Source of the DNA: Novosphingobium acidiphilum DSM 19966
GTDB taxonomy: Bacteria; Pseudomonadota; Alphaproteobacteria; Sphingomonadales; Sphingomonadaceae
Assembly (NCBI RefSeq): GCF_000429005.1
Contig: NZ_AUBA01000016.1
Location: 1 to 64,000 of the forward strand
Direction: 5' to 3'
Length of the DNA: 64,000 nt
Made by a program: the position numbers and the translations under genes. Below, one piece after another: positions 1-7,495 of this stretch. The notes beneath the pieces are model-generated. The model had not been told where the DNA came from. It ran no database searches and saw only the letters and a list, made by a program, of their open reading frames with translations. The first letter of the stretch is position 1; the number at the start of each line of letters is the position of its first letter.

Positions 1-409
1 GTCGACGTATCTGGGCTCTGAAATCGCCAGGCTCGAGCGGCCCGAGCTGACCTCTGCGAAAATCATCGTGTCGGGTGGCCGGGCGCTGAAGGATGCCGGC
101 ACGTTTGCCGCAACGATCACGCCTTTGGCCGACAAGCTGGGCGCGGCGATCGGCGCCAGCCGTGCGGCGGTCGATGCGGGCTATGTGCCCAACGATTACC
201 AGGTGGGCCAGACGGGCAAGATCGTTGCGCCCGAAATCTATGTCGCGGTCGGCATCTCGGGCGCGATCCAGCATCTGGCGGGGATGAAGGACAGCAAGAC
301 CATCATCGCGATCAACAAGGACGAAGATGCGCCGATCTTCCAGGTCGCCGACCTCGGCCTCGTCGCCGACCTGTTCACCGCGGTGCCCGAACTCACCGCC
401 AAGCTGTAA
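1..409 (+). CDS. etfA: Electron transfer flavoprotein alpha subunit, C-terminal part
   Basis: This is the last 135 or so residues of EtfA, which carries FAD and passes electrons from acyl-CoA dehydrogenases to ETF-ubiquinone oxidoreductase. The frame is open from base 2 and ends at TAA 407-409; the start lies outside the window. The diagnostic FAD-domain stretch is present: SGGRALKD, SRAAVDAGYVPNDYQ, QTGKIVAPEIY, GISGAIQHLAGMKDSK and INKDEDAPIFQVADLGLV, in canonical order. A GTG at 68 could be mistaken for a start but is internal. The family is normally about 310 residues, so a little over half is missing. etfB usually lies just upstream; that cannot be checked here. Confidence 0.96.
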   Translation, partial: STYLGSEIARLERPELTSAKIIVSGGRALKDAGTFAATITPLADKLGAAIGASRAAVDAGYVPNDYQVGQTGKIVAPEIYVAVGISGAIQHLAGMKDSKTIIAINKDEDAPIFQVADLGLVADLFTAVPELTAKL

Positions 410-413
410 CCCC

Positions 414-439
414 ATCCTCCCCCCGCAAGGGGGGAGGAT
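414..439. repeat. Strong GC hairpin with GCAA tetraloop between etfA and the TPR gene
   Basis: An 11-base-pair perfect stem (AT + CCTCCCCCC paired with GGGGGGAGG + AT) closed by a GCAA tetraloop lies 5 bases after the etfA stop. It runs into the stop codon of the convergent TPR gene (439-441). There is no T-tract on either strand, so it is not a classical rho-independent terminator. It looks like a REP-type palindrome or a transcript-end stabilising hairpin serving both genes. Confidence 0.6.
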
Positions 440-1038
440 TACAGGCCAGGCGGGGTTGCCGCCGCCAGTCGATCTGCTGACAGCAGCGCATCGGCCAGGC
501 CGATGCGGGCATCGGCATGGCGCGGCTGTCGCGCCAGCGTTTCACGATAGGCGGCAATGGCCGCCCCGGTTTGTCCGGCATCCTGCAGCGCACAGCCCAG
601 ATGGTACCACGCCTCGATCCGGCCCGGATCGAGCGCCAGTGTGGCACGACAGGCCGCAATCGCGCCCTCGGTTTCGCCTGCATCGCGCAAGGCCGTGGCC
701 AGAGTGTTCCATGCCTTGGCCATCGTGGGATCGGCGTCGATGGCGCAGCGATAGCAGGCGATGGCCTGATCGAGTTCGCCCAACTGGCGATGCACATCGC
801 CCAGATCGCAATGCGCCGCGGCGTGGCGCGGCGCGATCGACAGGGCGCGGTTGATCAGCACGATTGCATTGGCATGATCACCCGCCTGCGCGTGCACCAG
901 CCCCAGCAGGTGCCACGCCCCGGCATGGCCGGGCGCGCGTTGCAGCGCATGGTGATAACAGCGTGCCGCAGCCGGCAGTTCGCCTGCGCGGTGATGGACC
1001 AGTCCCGCCGCCAGCATCTGGTCGGGCGTTGCGGTCAT
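439..1038 (-). CDS. Tetratricopeptide repeat protein
   Basis: This 199-residue soluble protein is built almost wholly of tandem 34-residue TPR units. Repeated signatures include AWHLLGLVHAQAG, AHCDLGDVHRQLGELDQAI, AWNTLATALRDAGETEGAI and AWYHLGCALQDAGQTGAAI, each followed by an ALxxxP turn. TPRs form protein-binding superhelices; no catalytic domain is visible, so the role is an adaptor or part of a sulfotransferase/glycosyltransferase-like system whose enzyme half is absent. The start chosen is the ATG giving MTATPDQ; the frame is open further upstream but low-complexity there. It lies 85 bases downstream of the MFS gene on the same strand, so it may be the last gene of the polyketide operon or a separate unit. 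Confidence 0.8.
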   Translation of the reverse strand: MTATPDQMLAAGLVHHRAGELPAAARCYHHALQRAPGHAGAWHLLGLVHAQAGDHANAIVLINRALSIAPRHAAAHCDLGDVHRQLGELDQAIACYRCAIDADPTMAKAWNTLATALRDAGETEGAIAACRATLALDPGRIEAWYHLGCALQDAGQTGAAIAAYRETLARQPRHADARIGLADALLSADRLAAATPPGL

Positions 1039-1123
1039 CGCAAGGCAAAGGATCCGAGCACGGCCACATCCGTGCCCCAGCCTTTGACCGCATGCAAGCA
1101 CGTGGTGATCGCGACCACACGGC

Positions 1124-2653
1124 TTAAAGCCGGCCCCGGCGCCTGAACAACGGCCATGAACAGGCAGCGATGGGCGCGATGCACGCCAGCGCCAGCAGCA
1201 ACCAGGTCAGATTGATCGACTGGCTGAGCGCCAGATGGGTGATCAGGGGTTCCAGCAGTGTGCGGGTGTCGGCATCGAGCGGCTGATCGTGCATCGCCAG
1301 AAAATCGTCGATCGGCAGGTGCAGCGCGGTTGCGATCGCCACATCGCCGTGGCGCAGCGCATTGGCGATCGCGGTGATCCGCCCCGGGGTCTGCCCATAC
1401 AGCACGCTGTCGATCAACGCGATGCCCAGCGCGCCGCCCAGATTGCGCGCCAGATTGAACAATCCGCTGGCATTGGCCACGGCCGATTGCGCCAGATGGC
1501 CCAGCGCCAGCCGCGTCGTGCCCAGAATGCAGATCATCAGGGCCACCCCGCGCAGCACCTGTGGCCAGAACAACGTCGCAAACCCGCTGTCGGGTGTCAG
1601 CCAGGTGTCGGTCCAGCAGCCCAGGCCAAACAGTGCAAACCCCGCCACGCAGAACGGCAACGGCGGCACGCATCGTTCGGCCCAGACCGCGATGGGTGCC
1701 GTTGCAAGCTGCGCCGCGCCGGTCAGGATGACCGTCTCGCCGATGGCCAGCGCATCCAGTCCGCGCACCAGCCCCAGGAACACCACCATGAGATAGGTCG
1801 AACCATACAGCGTCGCGCCAAGCACCGCGTTGCACCCGGTGCCCAGCGCCACGCGCCAGTCGCGCAGTGCCACGGGATCGACCAGCGGTTTGGCAATGCG
1901 CATGCAGCGCGCGGCAAATCCGACCAGCAGGGCAAGACCGCCCAGGCCGGGCAGCACGGTTGCCATCCCGCCCCAGCCGGTCTGCGGCGCCTGTTTCAGC
2001 GCGACTTCGATCCCGATCATGGCCAGCGCCAGCATGACCAGGCCCCACCGGTCGAGTTCGCGCAGCAGGCCGGGCATCGCGTTTGCCTGTGGCACCAGCC
2101 ACATCATGCCGATCGCGGCAATCACGCCGGGCGCCAGATTGATGAAGAACAGCGATGTCCATCCGGCATGCACTGTCAGCCATCCGCCCAGCCAGGGGCC
2201 AAGCGTTGGGGCCAGCATCGCGGCAATCCCGGCCAGCCCCGTTGCCAGCGGTTCGTCGCGCGGACCAAACAACAGGAACACCGCGCTGAACACGCACGGT
2301 ATGATGACCCCGCCAAACAGCCCCTGAACGGTGCGCGCCACGATCAGCATGGCAAACCCGGTGCTGATGCCGCAGGCGAGCGAGGCCAGGGTAAAACCTG
2401 CCACGGCGAAAACCATGCACCAGCGCAAGCTGAGCGCGCGCACCAAGAGCCCCGACAGGGGTATAGAGATCACTTCGGCGGTCAGATAGCTGGTCTGGAT
2501 CCAGCTCATCGCTTCGGCATCGATGTGCAGCGCCTGCTGGATAGTCGGCAGCGCGGTCAGCACGATCTGGACGTCGAGCACCGACATGAACAGCGCGACG
2601 CACATCAGCGCAAATCCCGCCCAGATGGCGGCAGATGCGCGTGCGCCCGTCAT
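1124..2653 (-). CDS. MFS drug exporter, DHA2 (EmrB/QacA, 14-TM) family
   Basis: This 509-residue inner-membrane protein has about 14 hydrophobic segments, the DHA2 signature N-terminus (MSVLDVQIVLTALPTIQQAL) and a motif C-like helix around LAGIAAMLAPTLGPWLGGWL. The family exports lipophilic compounds using the proton gradient. The ATG at 2653 overlaps the stop of the methyltransferase gene by four bases (ATGA), so the two are translationally coupled. The open frame continues upstream to 2989 only as the shadow of the previous gene. Being in one operon with a type III polyketide synthase and a methyltransferase, its likely job is export of the finished polyketide. No EmrA-type adaptor gene is nearby. 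Confidence 0.9.
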   Translation of the reverse strand: MTGARASAAIWAGFALMCVALFMSVLDVQIVLTALPTIQQALHIDAEAMSWIQTSYLTAEVISIPLSGLLVRALSLRWCMVFAVAGFTLASLACGISTGFAMLIVARTVQGLFGGVIIPCVFSAVFLLFGPRDEPLATGLAGIAAMLAPTLGPWLGGWLTVHAGWTSLFFINLAPGVIAAIGMMWLVPQANAMPGLLRELDRWGLVMLALAMIGIEVALKQAPQTGWGGMATVLPGLGGLALLVGFAARCMRIAKPLVDPVALRDWRVALGTGCNAVLGATLYGSTYLMVVFLGLVRGLDALAIGETVILTGAAQLATAPIAVWAERCVPPLPFCVAGFALFGLGCWTDTWLTPDSGFATLFWPQVLRGVALMICILGTTRLALGHLAQSAVANASGLFNLARNLGGALGIALIDSVLYGQTPGRITAIANALRHGDVAIATALHLPIDDFLAMHDQPLDADTRTLLEPLITHLALSQSINLTWLLLALACIAPIAACSWPLFRRRGRL

Positions 2654-3138
2654 CGCAACGACGCCAGCGCCAGGTTTTCGGCGCGGATGCGGATGGTCAG
2701 CATCACCGCATTCGCGATGGAAAAGCCGATCGCCACCCACACCAGCCCGAAGGCAAGCGGCAGGCTGGCGACTTCGCCCACCACGATCGCATAGTTGGGA
2801 TGGCGCATCAGCCGATAGGGCCCGGTCGTCACCAGTGTTTCGCCGGGCACGACGACGATCCGCGCGGTCCAGCGCGGACCCAGCGCCGCCATCACCCACA
2901 CCCGCAGCGGCTGCAGCAGGACAAACAAGGCCAGCCACCCGCGCACCACTGTCCGCCCCGGAGCCAGCCAGAACAGGCAGCCCAGCCATGCGACGTGCAT
3001 CGCAATGATCACCCGATAGTGCCCGGGCGATGCCTCGTGCGCGCCGGCGGCCAGCAGTCGCGCGGTGTTGAGGCGGGCAATTCGCATTTCCACCAGCCGC
3101 GCCAGGGTCACATAGCCAAGAACCAGCAGTGCAATCAT
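2650..3138 (-). CDS. ICMT-family (phospholipid/isoprenylcysteine-type) methyltransferase, likely polyketide O-methyltransferase
   Basis: This 162-residue membrane protein has three or four TM segments and the ICMT/PEMT C-terminal signature: GPYRLMRHPNYAIVVGEV around residues 108-125 and a late Glu/Arg pair (TIRIRAEN). The family uses SAM to methylate hydrophobic substrates in the membrane. In Streptomyces griseus the srs locus pairs a type III PKS with an enzyme of this family (SrsB) that O-methylates alkylresorcinols. The same pairing here, with ATGA overlaps on both sides, argues for methylation of the PKS product. The exact substrate is inference. Confidence 0.85.
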   Translation of the reverse strand: MIALLVLGYVTLARLVEMRIARLNTARLLAAGAHEASPGHYRVIIAMHVAWLGCLFWLAPGRTVVRGWLALFVLLQPLRVWVMAALGPRWTARIVVVPGETLVTTGPYRLMRHPNYAIVVGEVASLPLAFGLVWVAIGFSIANAVMLTIRIRAENLALASLR

Positions 3139-4193
3139 GCCACCGGCGATAGCAGCGCAGCGCTCAGGGTGAAACCCGGCCCCAGTGCCAGCATCGCGCT
3201 GGGCCGGTCGACCGGCAGGGCATCATCGGCCAGCAATTGTTGCAGCACGAACAGCACGGTCGGCGCCGACATGTTGCCATGATCGGCCAGGATCGCGCGT
3301 TCGGCATCGAGCGTGCCCGGCGCCAGCGGCAGGCTGGCCTCAAGCGCTTCGATCACTTTGGCACCGCCCGGATGGCAGACAAACCGCCCGATGTCGTCGT
3401 GGGCTACGCCCATCTGCAGGCACAGGCCATCGAGCGCGGTGCGCAAGTGGCGCGACACCAGCGCCGGGATCGACTGGGCAAAGATCACGCCAAACCCGTG
3501 CGGCGCAACATCCCAGCCCATCACGTCCAGCGTTTCGGGCCACAGATGTTCGGCCGCAGCGGTCACGGCGACTTGCGCCGGGCCCGCGGTGCACAACACC
3601 GCGGCCGCGGCACCATCGCCAAACAGCGCGGTGGCAACGATATTGGCCTTGCTGATCTGGTCATCGCGGAACGACAGCGAACACAGTTCGGCCGCGACCA
3701 GCAGCACGCGGGCACCCGGTTGCGCGGCTGCCAGCCGCGCCGCCAGCGCCAGCCCGCTGACCCCGCCGGCACAGCCCAGGCCGAACACCGGCACGCGCGC
3801 GATATCGGGGCGAAACCCGATTTCGGCATGCGCCAGCGCCTCCAGACTGGGGGTGGCAATGCCGGTCGAAGACACGGTGACGACAATGTCGATATCGGGC
3901 GGAGCAAGCCCCGCGGCGTTCAGCGCGTCGCGCGCGGCATCGATGAACAGGCGCCGCGCCACCTGGCGATAGGCGGCGGTGCGCGTCGACCAGTCCTGTG
4001 GTTGCAGATACCATTCAACCGGCATCGCGATCTGGCGATGCGCGATCCCGGCATTGGCGAAGACCGGCGCCATCCGTTCGAACGCGGGCAACCGGTCGGC
4101 GAAATGTTCGCGCGCCCATTCGCGCGCCACATCCTGGGGCAGATCGTGGGCGGGCGTGGCGCGGCCAAGGCCCAACAAGCGGGCAGCGATCAT
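3135..4193 (-). CDS. Type III polyketide synthase (chalcone/stilbene synthase family)
   Basis: This 352-residue homodimeric ketosynthase has the typical length for the family. The catalytic triad is visible: Cys141 in GLGCAGG, His274 in CHPGGAKV and Asn307 in ADHGNMSAPT. These enzymes extend an acyl-CoA starter with malonyl-CoA and cyclise the chain to resorcinols, pyrones or phloroglucinols. The start ATG at 4193 overlaps the upstream Cys-rich gene by four bases (ATGA); the longer open frame to 4598 is that gene's shadow. The C-terminus overlaps the methyltransferase start in the same way. The product cannot be read from sequence; alkylresorcinol or alkylpyrone is the commonest outcome for bacterial members with an ICMT partner. 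Confidence 0.95.
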   Translation of the reverse strand: MIAARLLGLGRATPAHDLPQDVAREWAREHFADRLPAFERMAPVFANAGIAHRQIAMPVEWYLQPQDWSTRTAAYRQVARRLFIDAARDALNAAGLAPPDIDIVVTVSSTGIATPSLEALAHAEIGFRPDIARVPVFGLGCAGGVSGLALAARLAAAQPGARVLLVAAELCSLSFRDDQISKANIVATALFGDGAAAAVLCTAGPAQVAVTAAAEHLWPETLDVMGWDVAPHGFGVIFAQSIPALVSRHLRTALDGLCLQMGVAHDDIGRFVCHPGGAKVIEALEASLPLAPGTLDAERAILADHGNMSAPTVLFVLQQLLADDALPVDRPSAMLALGPGFTLSAALLSPVA

Positions 4194-4468
4194 TGTGCTG
4201 ATGGATCCGGTTTGTGCCCCGACAGCGCCTGCGCGCGCGCCTTGACCATAAAGTCGTGGCAAGTGGGTGAGGTTTGTTCGATATGCATGATCAGGCAGGC
4301 ACGCACGCGCGATCGGCTCCATGTCCGCATTTCGGGCGCACACAGCCGCTTGGCATCGCCGATACAGGCCTGCTTTGCGGGATCGGCCGCATGGGCGGGC
4401 ACGCTGGCCAGCACGGCAGTAAGGGCCAGGATCAGCGATCCTTTCCCGGTTTTTGCGACAATCGTCAT
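4190..4468 (-). CDS. Small secreted cysteine-rich repeat protein
   Basis: The 92-residue product starts with a clear Sec signal (hydrophobic ILALTAVLASVPAHAA, cleavage after AHA or HAA near residue 27). The mature part has the pattern ACIGDAKRLC ... VRACLIMHIEQTSPTCHDF, the C-x6-C-x(n)-CL-x(n)-S-x-x-C spacing of the cysteine-rich (GLG1-like) repeat found in many alphaproteobacterial periplasmic proteins of unknown function. It is the first gene of the PKS operon, overlapping the PKS start by four bases, so its expression is tied to polyketide production. The ATG at 4468 follows a purine-rich stretch (CAAGGAGCG on the coding strand), which decides the start. Confidence 0.75.
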   Translation of the reverse strand: MTIVAKTGKGSLILALTAVLASVPAHAADPAKQACIGDAKRLCAPEMRTWSRSRVRACLIMHIEQTSPTCHDFMVKARAQALSGHKPDPSAQ

Positions 4469-4770
4469 GAACGCTCCTTGATCGCATCGGGCGCGGGTGC
4501 GCAGCCGGGGTCTGGTGTGGCAGGGGTGGCGCTGTCGCAAGGGCCATAGACGCCCCCGTTTTCAGAATTGCGAATGGCCAACACCCCATCGAATCCACAC
4601 ATCAGGATTGCGCAATGGCCCCCACGCCGTGAACACAGTGTTTACCCGCAGCCCCGGCAAAGGCCAGCACATTGTTTCATGCCCAAGCGGGCACGCGCGC
4701 AAACACGCACGCAAACACCAGCCGGGCGGCCTTGATCGGCCGCCCCCGTGCGTGTCGGGAACGGCCCCGC
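4469..4770. other. 302-base gap: leader of the PKS operon and 3' end of the TonB receptor gene
   Basis: No open frame here looks coding. The stretch must contain the minus-strand promoter for the operon beginning at 4468, but no convincing -35/-10 pair was seen. The right half holds a GC hairpin that probably ends the TonB receptor transcript. Confidence 0.5.
4724..4745 (-). terminator. GC hairpin after the TonB receptor gene
   Basis: GGGCGGCC (4724-4731) and GGCCGCCC (4738-4745) form a perfect 8-bp stem with a 6-base loop, 26 bases beyond the stop codon of the minus-strand receptor gene. The following minus-strand bases are only modestly T-rich (GGTGTTTGCG), so termination strength is uncertain. 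Confidence 0.45.
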
Positions 4771-7029
4771 TCAGTACTTGACCTGGATTGTGCCCTGGAT
4801 CTGGCGACCGACCTGATAGACCGAGAACGTGCCGTCAAAATCGATCGGGGGGCGCTTGTTGGACAAGTTGAACCCGGCCAGCTTGAATTTCACCCGGCCA
4901 AGATCATACGATACCGAGGCATCGACCGTGGCGTAGGAGTTGAGGAACGTCGCCCCGTCGCTGGCCAGTTGCGGCCCGATGATCTTGTCCGACACGCTCG
5001 CCTGAAAATGATGATCGTCATAGATCAGGCCGAACGCGGCAGTCCGCTTGGGCGAATTGGTGTAATCGACCCCGTTGCCGATATCGCGTGCAATGTTGAT
5101 CGACCCGTTGGCAAAGGCGGTAAAGCCATAGCCTAGATGGTATGCCCCTTGCGCTTCCCAGCCGTAATAGCGGCCCTGGCCGGTGTTGAGATAGCAGAAG
5201 CAGCCACTGTGCTTGCTGGCGACCAGCACATTGTTGGCATCGATATGATAGAAATCGCCGTCCAGCGTCAGATTGCCGGCGGTATAGACCGATCCGATCT
5301 GATAAGTCGTGGTGGTCTGCGGCGCGGTGGGGGAAACGGTGCCATTGGCCACCGCCGCAACGGTCTTGACCGGCGGCACCAGGAACCCGGTGGCCGCCTG
5401 GGCATAGAACGACCAGTTGGGTTGCACGCGGTAATTGGCGGTGATGAACCACATCGTCTTGCTGTAGGTGCGGCTGCCATTTTGCGTGACCAGCGTATTG
5501 CCGCCGGGATTGTTCCCGCTGGCCGGCACAGCGATATATTCCTGCGCGTTGTCGACGTTGCGGGTAAAATGCAGCTGCTTGATGCCCGGCGTGATGGTCA
5601 GATTGTGCAATGGCCGCCATTCAAAATCGGCGAACAGCTGGTACTGGTTCCAGCTGGAGGGTTCGTAATATTCCACATTCGAACCGGGGGCCGTGCCATA
5701 AGTCCCGCTGGTATCCGGCGTGTTGTTGGTAAAATCGTAATTGTAGATGTACCGCGTGGCATTCGAATGTTCATAAAGCCCGCCCGCGCGCAGCGTGCCG
5801 ATACCCAGATCGGCGTTGACGCGCAGAATGTTGCCATAAGTGTCGTACTTGTTCTGCTTCAGATACCCGGCGATATCCGAGGTGAACGTGGTGCCACCGT
5901 CGGGCGAATAATAGCTGGTGCCCACATTGGGCCCCGACGTGGGCGGGTTGAGCAGATCCGCGGCGCTCTGTGCCGATACGGTCTGATTGTCGTAATAATA
6001 GTAATACAGGTGGTCCTCGACCGTGATCCCGTGCCCGGCATCCCATTTCAGGTTCAGATAGTTGAAGCTGGTATTCTTGGTGACGTAATTGTAGCCGACA
6101 AAATGTTCGTCGGTCGGATCGGTGTTCAGCGCAAAGTTGATGCCATAGGCGGCCTGCTGCTGCGGCGTGATGCCAAAGCCCAGGATCGTGCCCGACGTGT
6201 TGTCGGTCTGATTGTACCGGATGTGGTTGATCGAGCTGAACGCGGTCAGCGTGATGTCATTGCCGATCGGCACGACCAGCTTGGCCAGGAAATTGCGCCC
6301 GATCCCGCCCATGTTGTTCAATTGCCCGTCCGAAGACCGGAAATCCCCGCTCACCAGCAGCTTGGCCCCGCCCAGTTCCTTGATCGCGCCGGTTTGCAGC
6401 GTGGTGACAAAGGATTCGGTGTTGAACGTGCCGAAAGTCACTTTCTGGCTGACGCCGAAGCTGTCGGAGACCACGGGCGAAAACAGATGCAGCGCGCCGC
6501 CGAAATTGGCCTGGCCCATGTCGCCCGCAGCGCCAGGACCGCGATCGACCACCGCGGTGCCGATGGTCGAGCTGGGAAAGAACGCGGCAGGGTGGTGCGT
6601 GGTGTCATTGGCATCGCCAAAGGCAATGCCGTCATAGGTGATATTGAACTGCCCGTCCTGGAACCCGCGCATGGTCGCGCTGCCGACATCGCCGACACCG
6701 CCGCCATTGGCGCCAAAACTGTTCACCGACGGCGCGATCGAGACGATGGTGGTATAATCGCCGCTTTCGGGCGTGGATTGTTCGATGAACTTGTGCGTGA
6801 TCAGCGATTCGGGCTGGGTTTCCAGGATCGAGGCCTTGGTCGGCGCATCGGTCGCTGCACGGTTGCGCTCTGCCGTCACGACAATCTGGCGCACATCGGT
6901 GCCTTCGGTCCCGGTGGAGGTGCTGACATCGGTTTTTGCCGCAGCGGGTGCCGCATCGGCGGCCAGCGCGGGCGTCGCCATGATGACGGCAAGGACCGAA
7001 CAGCACGAAAGCGCAGTAAATCTGGTCAT
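4771..7029 (-). CDS. TonB-dependent outer-membrane receptor
   Basis: This 752-residue protein begins with a signal peptide (LSCCSVLAVIMATPALAADA) and a TonB-box-like VRQIVVTAE at about residue 47. A plug domain follows (SIAPSVNSFGANGGG, SATMRGFQDGQFNITYDGI, GGALHLFSP), then a 22-strand type barrel ending in an aromatic residue (QVKY). Such receptors import large or scarce ligands using TonB-ExbBD energy. The barrel is rich in Tyr/Asn repeats. The ATG at 7029 has GGAGG seven bases upstream and is preferred over an in-frame TTG two codons earlier. It is divergent from the peptide/ATP-grasp/isoaspartyl-peptidase genes, so its ligand may be linked to that cluster. Confidence 0.93.
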   Translation of the reverse strand: MTRFTALSCCSVLAVIMATPALAADAAPAAAKTDVSTSTGTEGTDVRQIVVTAERNRAATDAPTKASILETQPESLITHKFIEQSTPESGDYTTIVSIAPSVNSFGANGGGVGDVGSATMRGFQDGQFNITYDGIAFGDANDTTHHPAAFFPSSTIGTAVVDRGPGAAGDMGQANFGGALHLFSPVVSDSFGVSQKVTFGTFNTESFVTTLQTGAIKELGGAKLLVSGDFRSSDGQLNNMGGIGRNFLAKLVVPIGNDITLTAFSSINHIRYNQTDNTSGTILGFGITPQQQAAYGINFALNTDPTDEHFVGYNYVTKNTSFNYLNLKWDAGHGITVEDHLYYYYYDNQTVSAQSAADLLNPPTSGPNVGTSYYSPDGGTTFTSDIAGYLKQNKYDTYGNILRVNADLGIGTLRAGGLYEHSNATRYIYNYDFTNNTPDTSGTYGTAPGSNVEYYEPSSWNQYQLFADFEWRPLHNLTITPGIKQLHFTRNVDNAQEYIAVPASGNNPGGNTLVTQNGSRTYSKTMWFITANYRVQPNWSFYAQAATGFLVPPVKTVAAVANGTVSPTAPQTTTTYQIGSVYTAGNLTLDGDFYHIDANNVLVASKHSGCFCYLNTGQGRYYGWEAQGAYHLGYGFTAFANGSINIARDIGNGVDYTNSPKRTAAFGLIYDDHHFQASVSDKIIGPQLASDGATFLNSYATVDASVSYDLGRVKFKLAGFNLSNKRPPIDFDGTFSVYQVGRQIQGTIQVKY

Positions 7030-7199
7030 GGTCAAGCCTCCGGCACCAGGGTTCTTTGGGGTCGGCTAGCAATCACCTGTGACAGTCCTGCGGCCGTTGA
7101 TCACAAATCGGCAATCTATGATCGGGCCCGCGCAGCTGAACTGCCGCGCTGTCGTGCCGTTCTTTGCGGCGGGGACCACTTCCGCGTTCCTGCAGGAGA

Positions 7200-7391
7200 A
7201 TGATGATGGGTATGCGTGTAGAAGGCGCCAAAGCGGGCGCTGCCTCTGCGGCATGGCAGGCCAAGGCCGCCAGCGCCCCGGCTGCGGCATCGGGCAGCAC
7301 CCCGGCCGCGGCCCCGAATGCCGGGTCCGGCCAGATCAAGGCCGACATGCAGTCAAAGGCTGTGGGCAGCAGTTTCAGCATCCACGCCTGA
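7200..7391 (+). CDS. Small Ala-rich peptide gene, possible ribosomal precursor or carrier peptide
   Basis: This 63-codon ORF starts at the first of three consecutive ATGs (7200), directly after a strong AGGAG. The product is very rich in Ala, Gly, Ser and Pro, has no Cys, a single Trp19 and Gln/Lys-containing segments, and ends GSSFSIHA. No signal peptide or TM segment is visible. No family is recognised. Its position 100 bases ahead of an ATP-grasp ligase and an isoaspartyl peptidase, with a TonB receptor divergent, is what would be expected of a precursor or carrier peptide, but the sequence lacks the LysW EDWGE carrier motif and any known leader. The AGGAG and the run of 64 sense codons are the evidence that it is real. 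Confidence 0.6.
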   Translation: MMMGMRVEGAKAGAASAAWQAKAASAPAAASGSTPAAAPNAGSGQIKADMQSKAVGSSFSIHA

Positions 7392-7411
7392 CCGAGCGCG
7401 CGCTGGAATTC

Positions 7412-7495
7412 ATGGTGAAAGGCCGGAAAATGTGTCGTCAAGCCCTGTTGGCCGAGGCGTTTTCCGGCCTGTACCGTGCGCACGGCCCGCTGTGA
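7412..7495 (+). CDS. Very short ORF coupled to the ATP-grasp gene (uncertain)
   Basis: Starting at ATG 7412, a 27-residue frame (MVKGRKMCRQALLAEAFSGL then YRAHGPL) ends in a TGA at 7493-7495 that overlaps the GTG start of the ATP-grasp gene (GTGA). That coupling is how neighbouring genes in this genome are joined. No good ribosome-binding site is visible upstream of 7412. It could be a leader ORF setting ATP-grasp translation, or chance. Confidence 0.3.
   Translation: MVKGRKMCRQALLAEAFSGLYRAHGPL

Noticed and set aside
1235..2794. 519-codon plus-strand frame over the DHA2 exporter
   Set aside because: It is antisense to a protein with clear TM helices; the translation is Gln/His/Arg-rich low-complexity typical of shadows.
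5137..7203. 688-codon open frame antisense to the TonB receptor
   Set aside because: Its translation is an Arg/Gly/Ile-rich mirror of the receptor with no domain or ribosome-binding site; high GC keeps the antisense frame open.
7200..7391. LysW-type amino-group carrier protein partner of the ATP-grasp
   Set aside because: No EDWGE C-terminal motif and no zinc-binding cysteines are present.
7079..7495. 138-codon frame covering the small Ala-rich ORF
   Set aside because: It uses another frame than the ORF with the AGGAG; only its last 27 codons (7412-7495) were kept, as a low-confidence mini-ORF.
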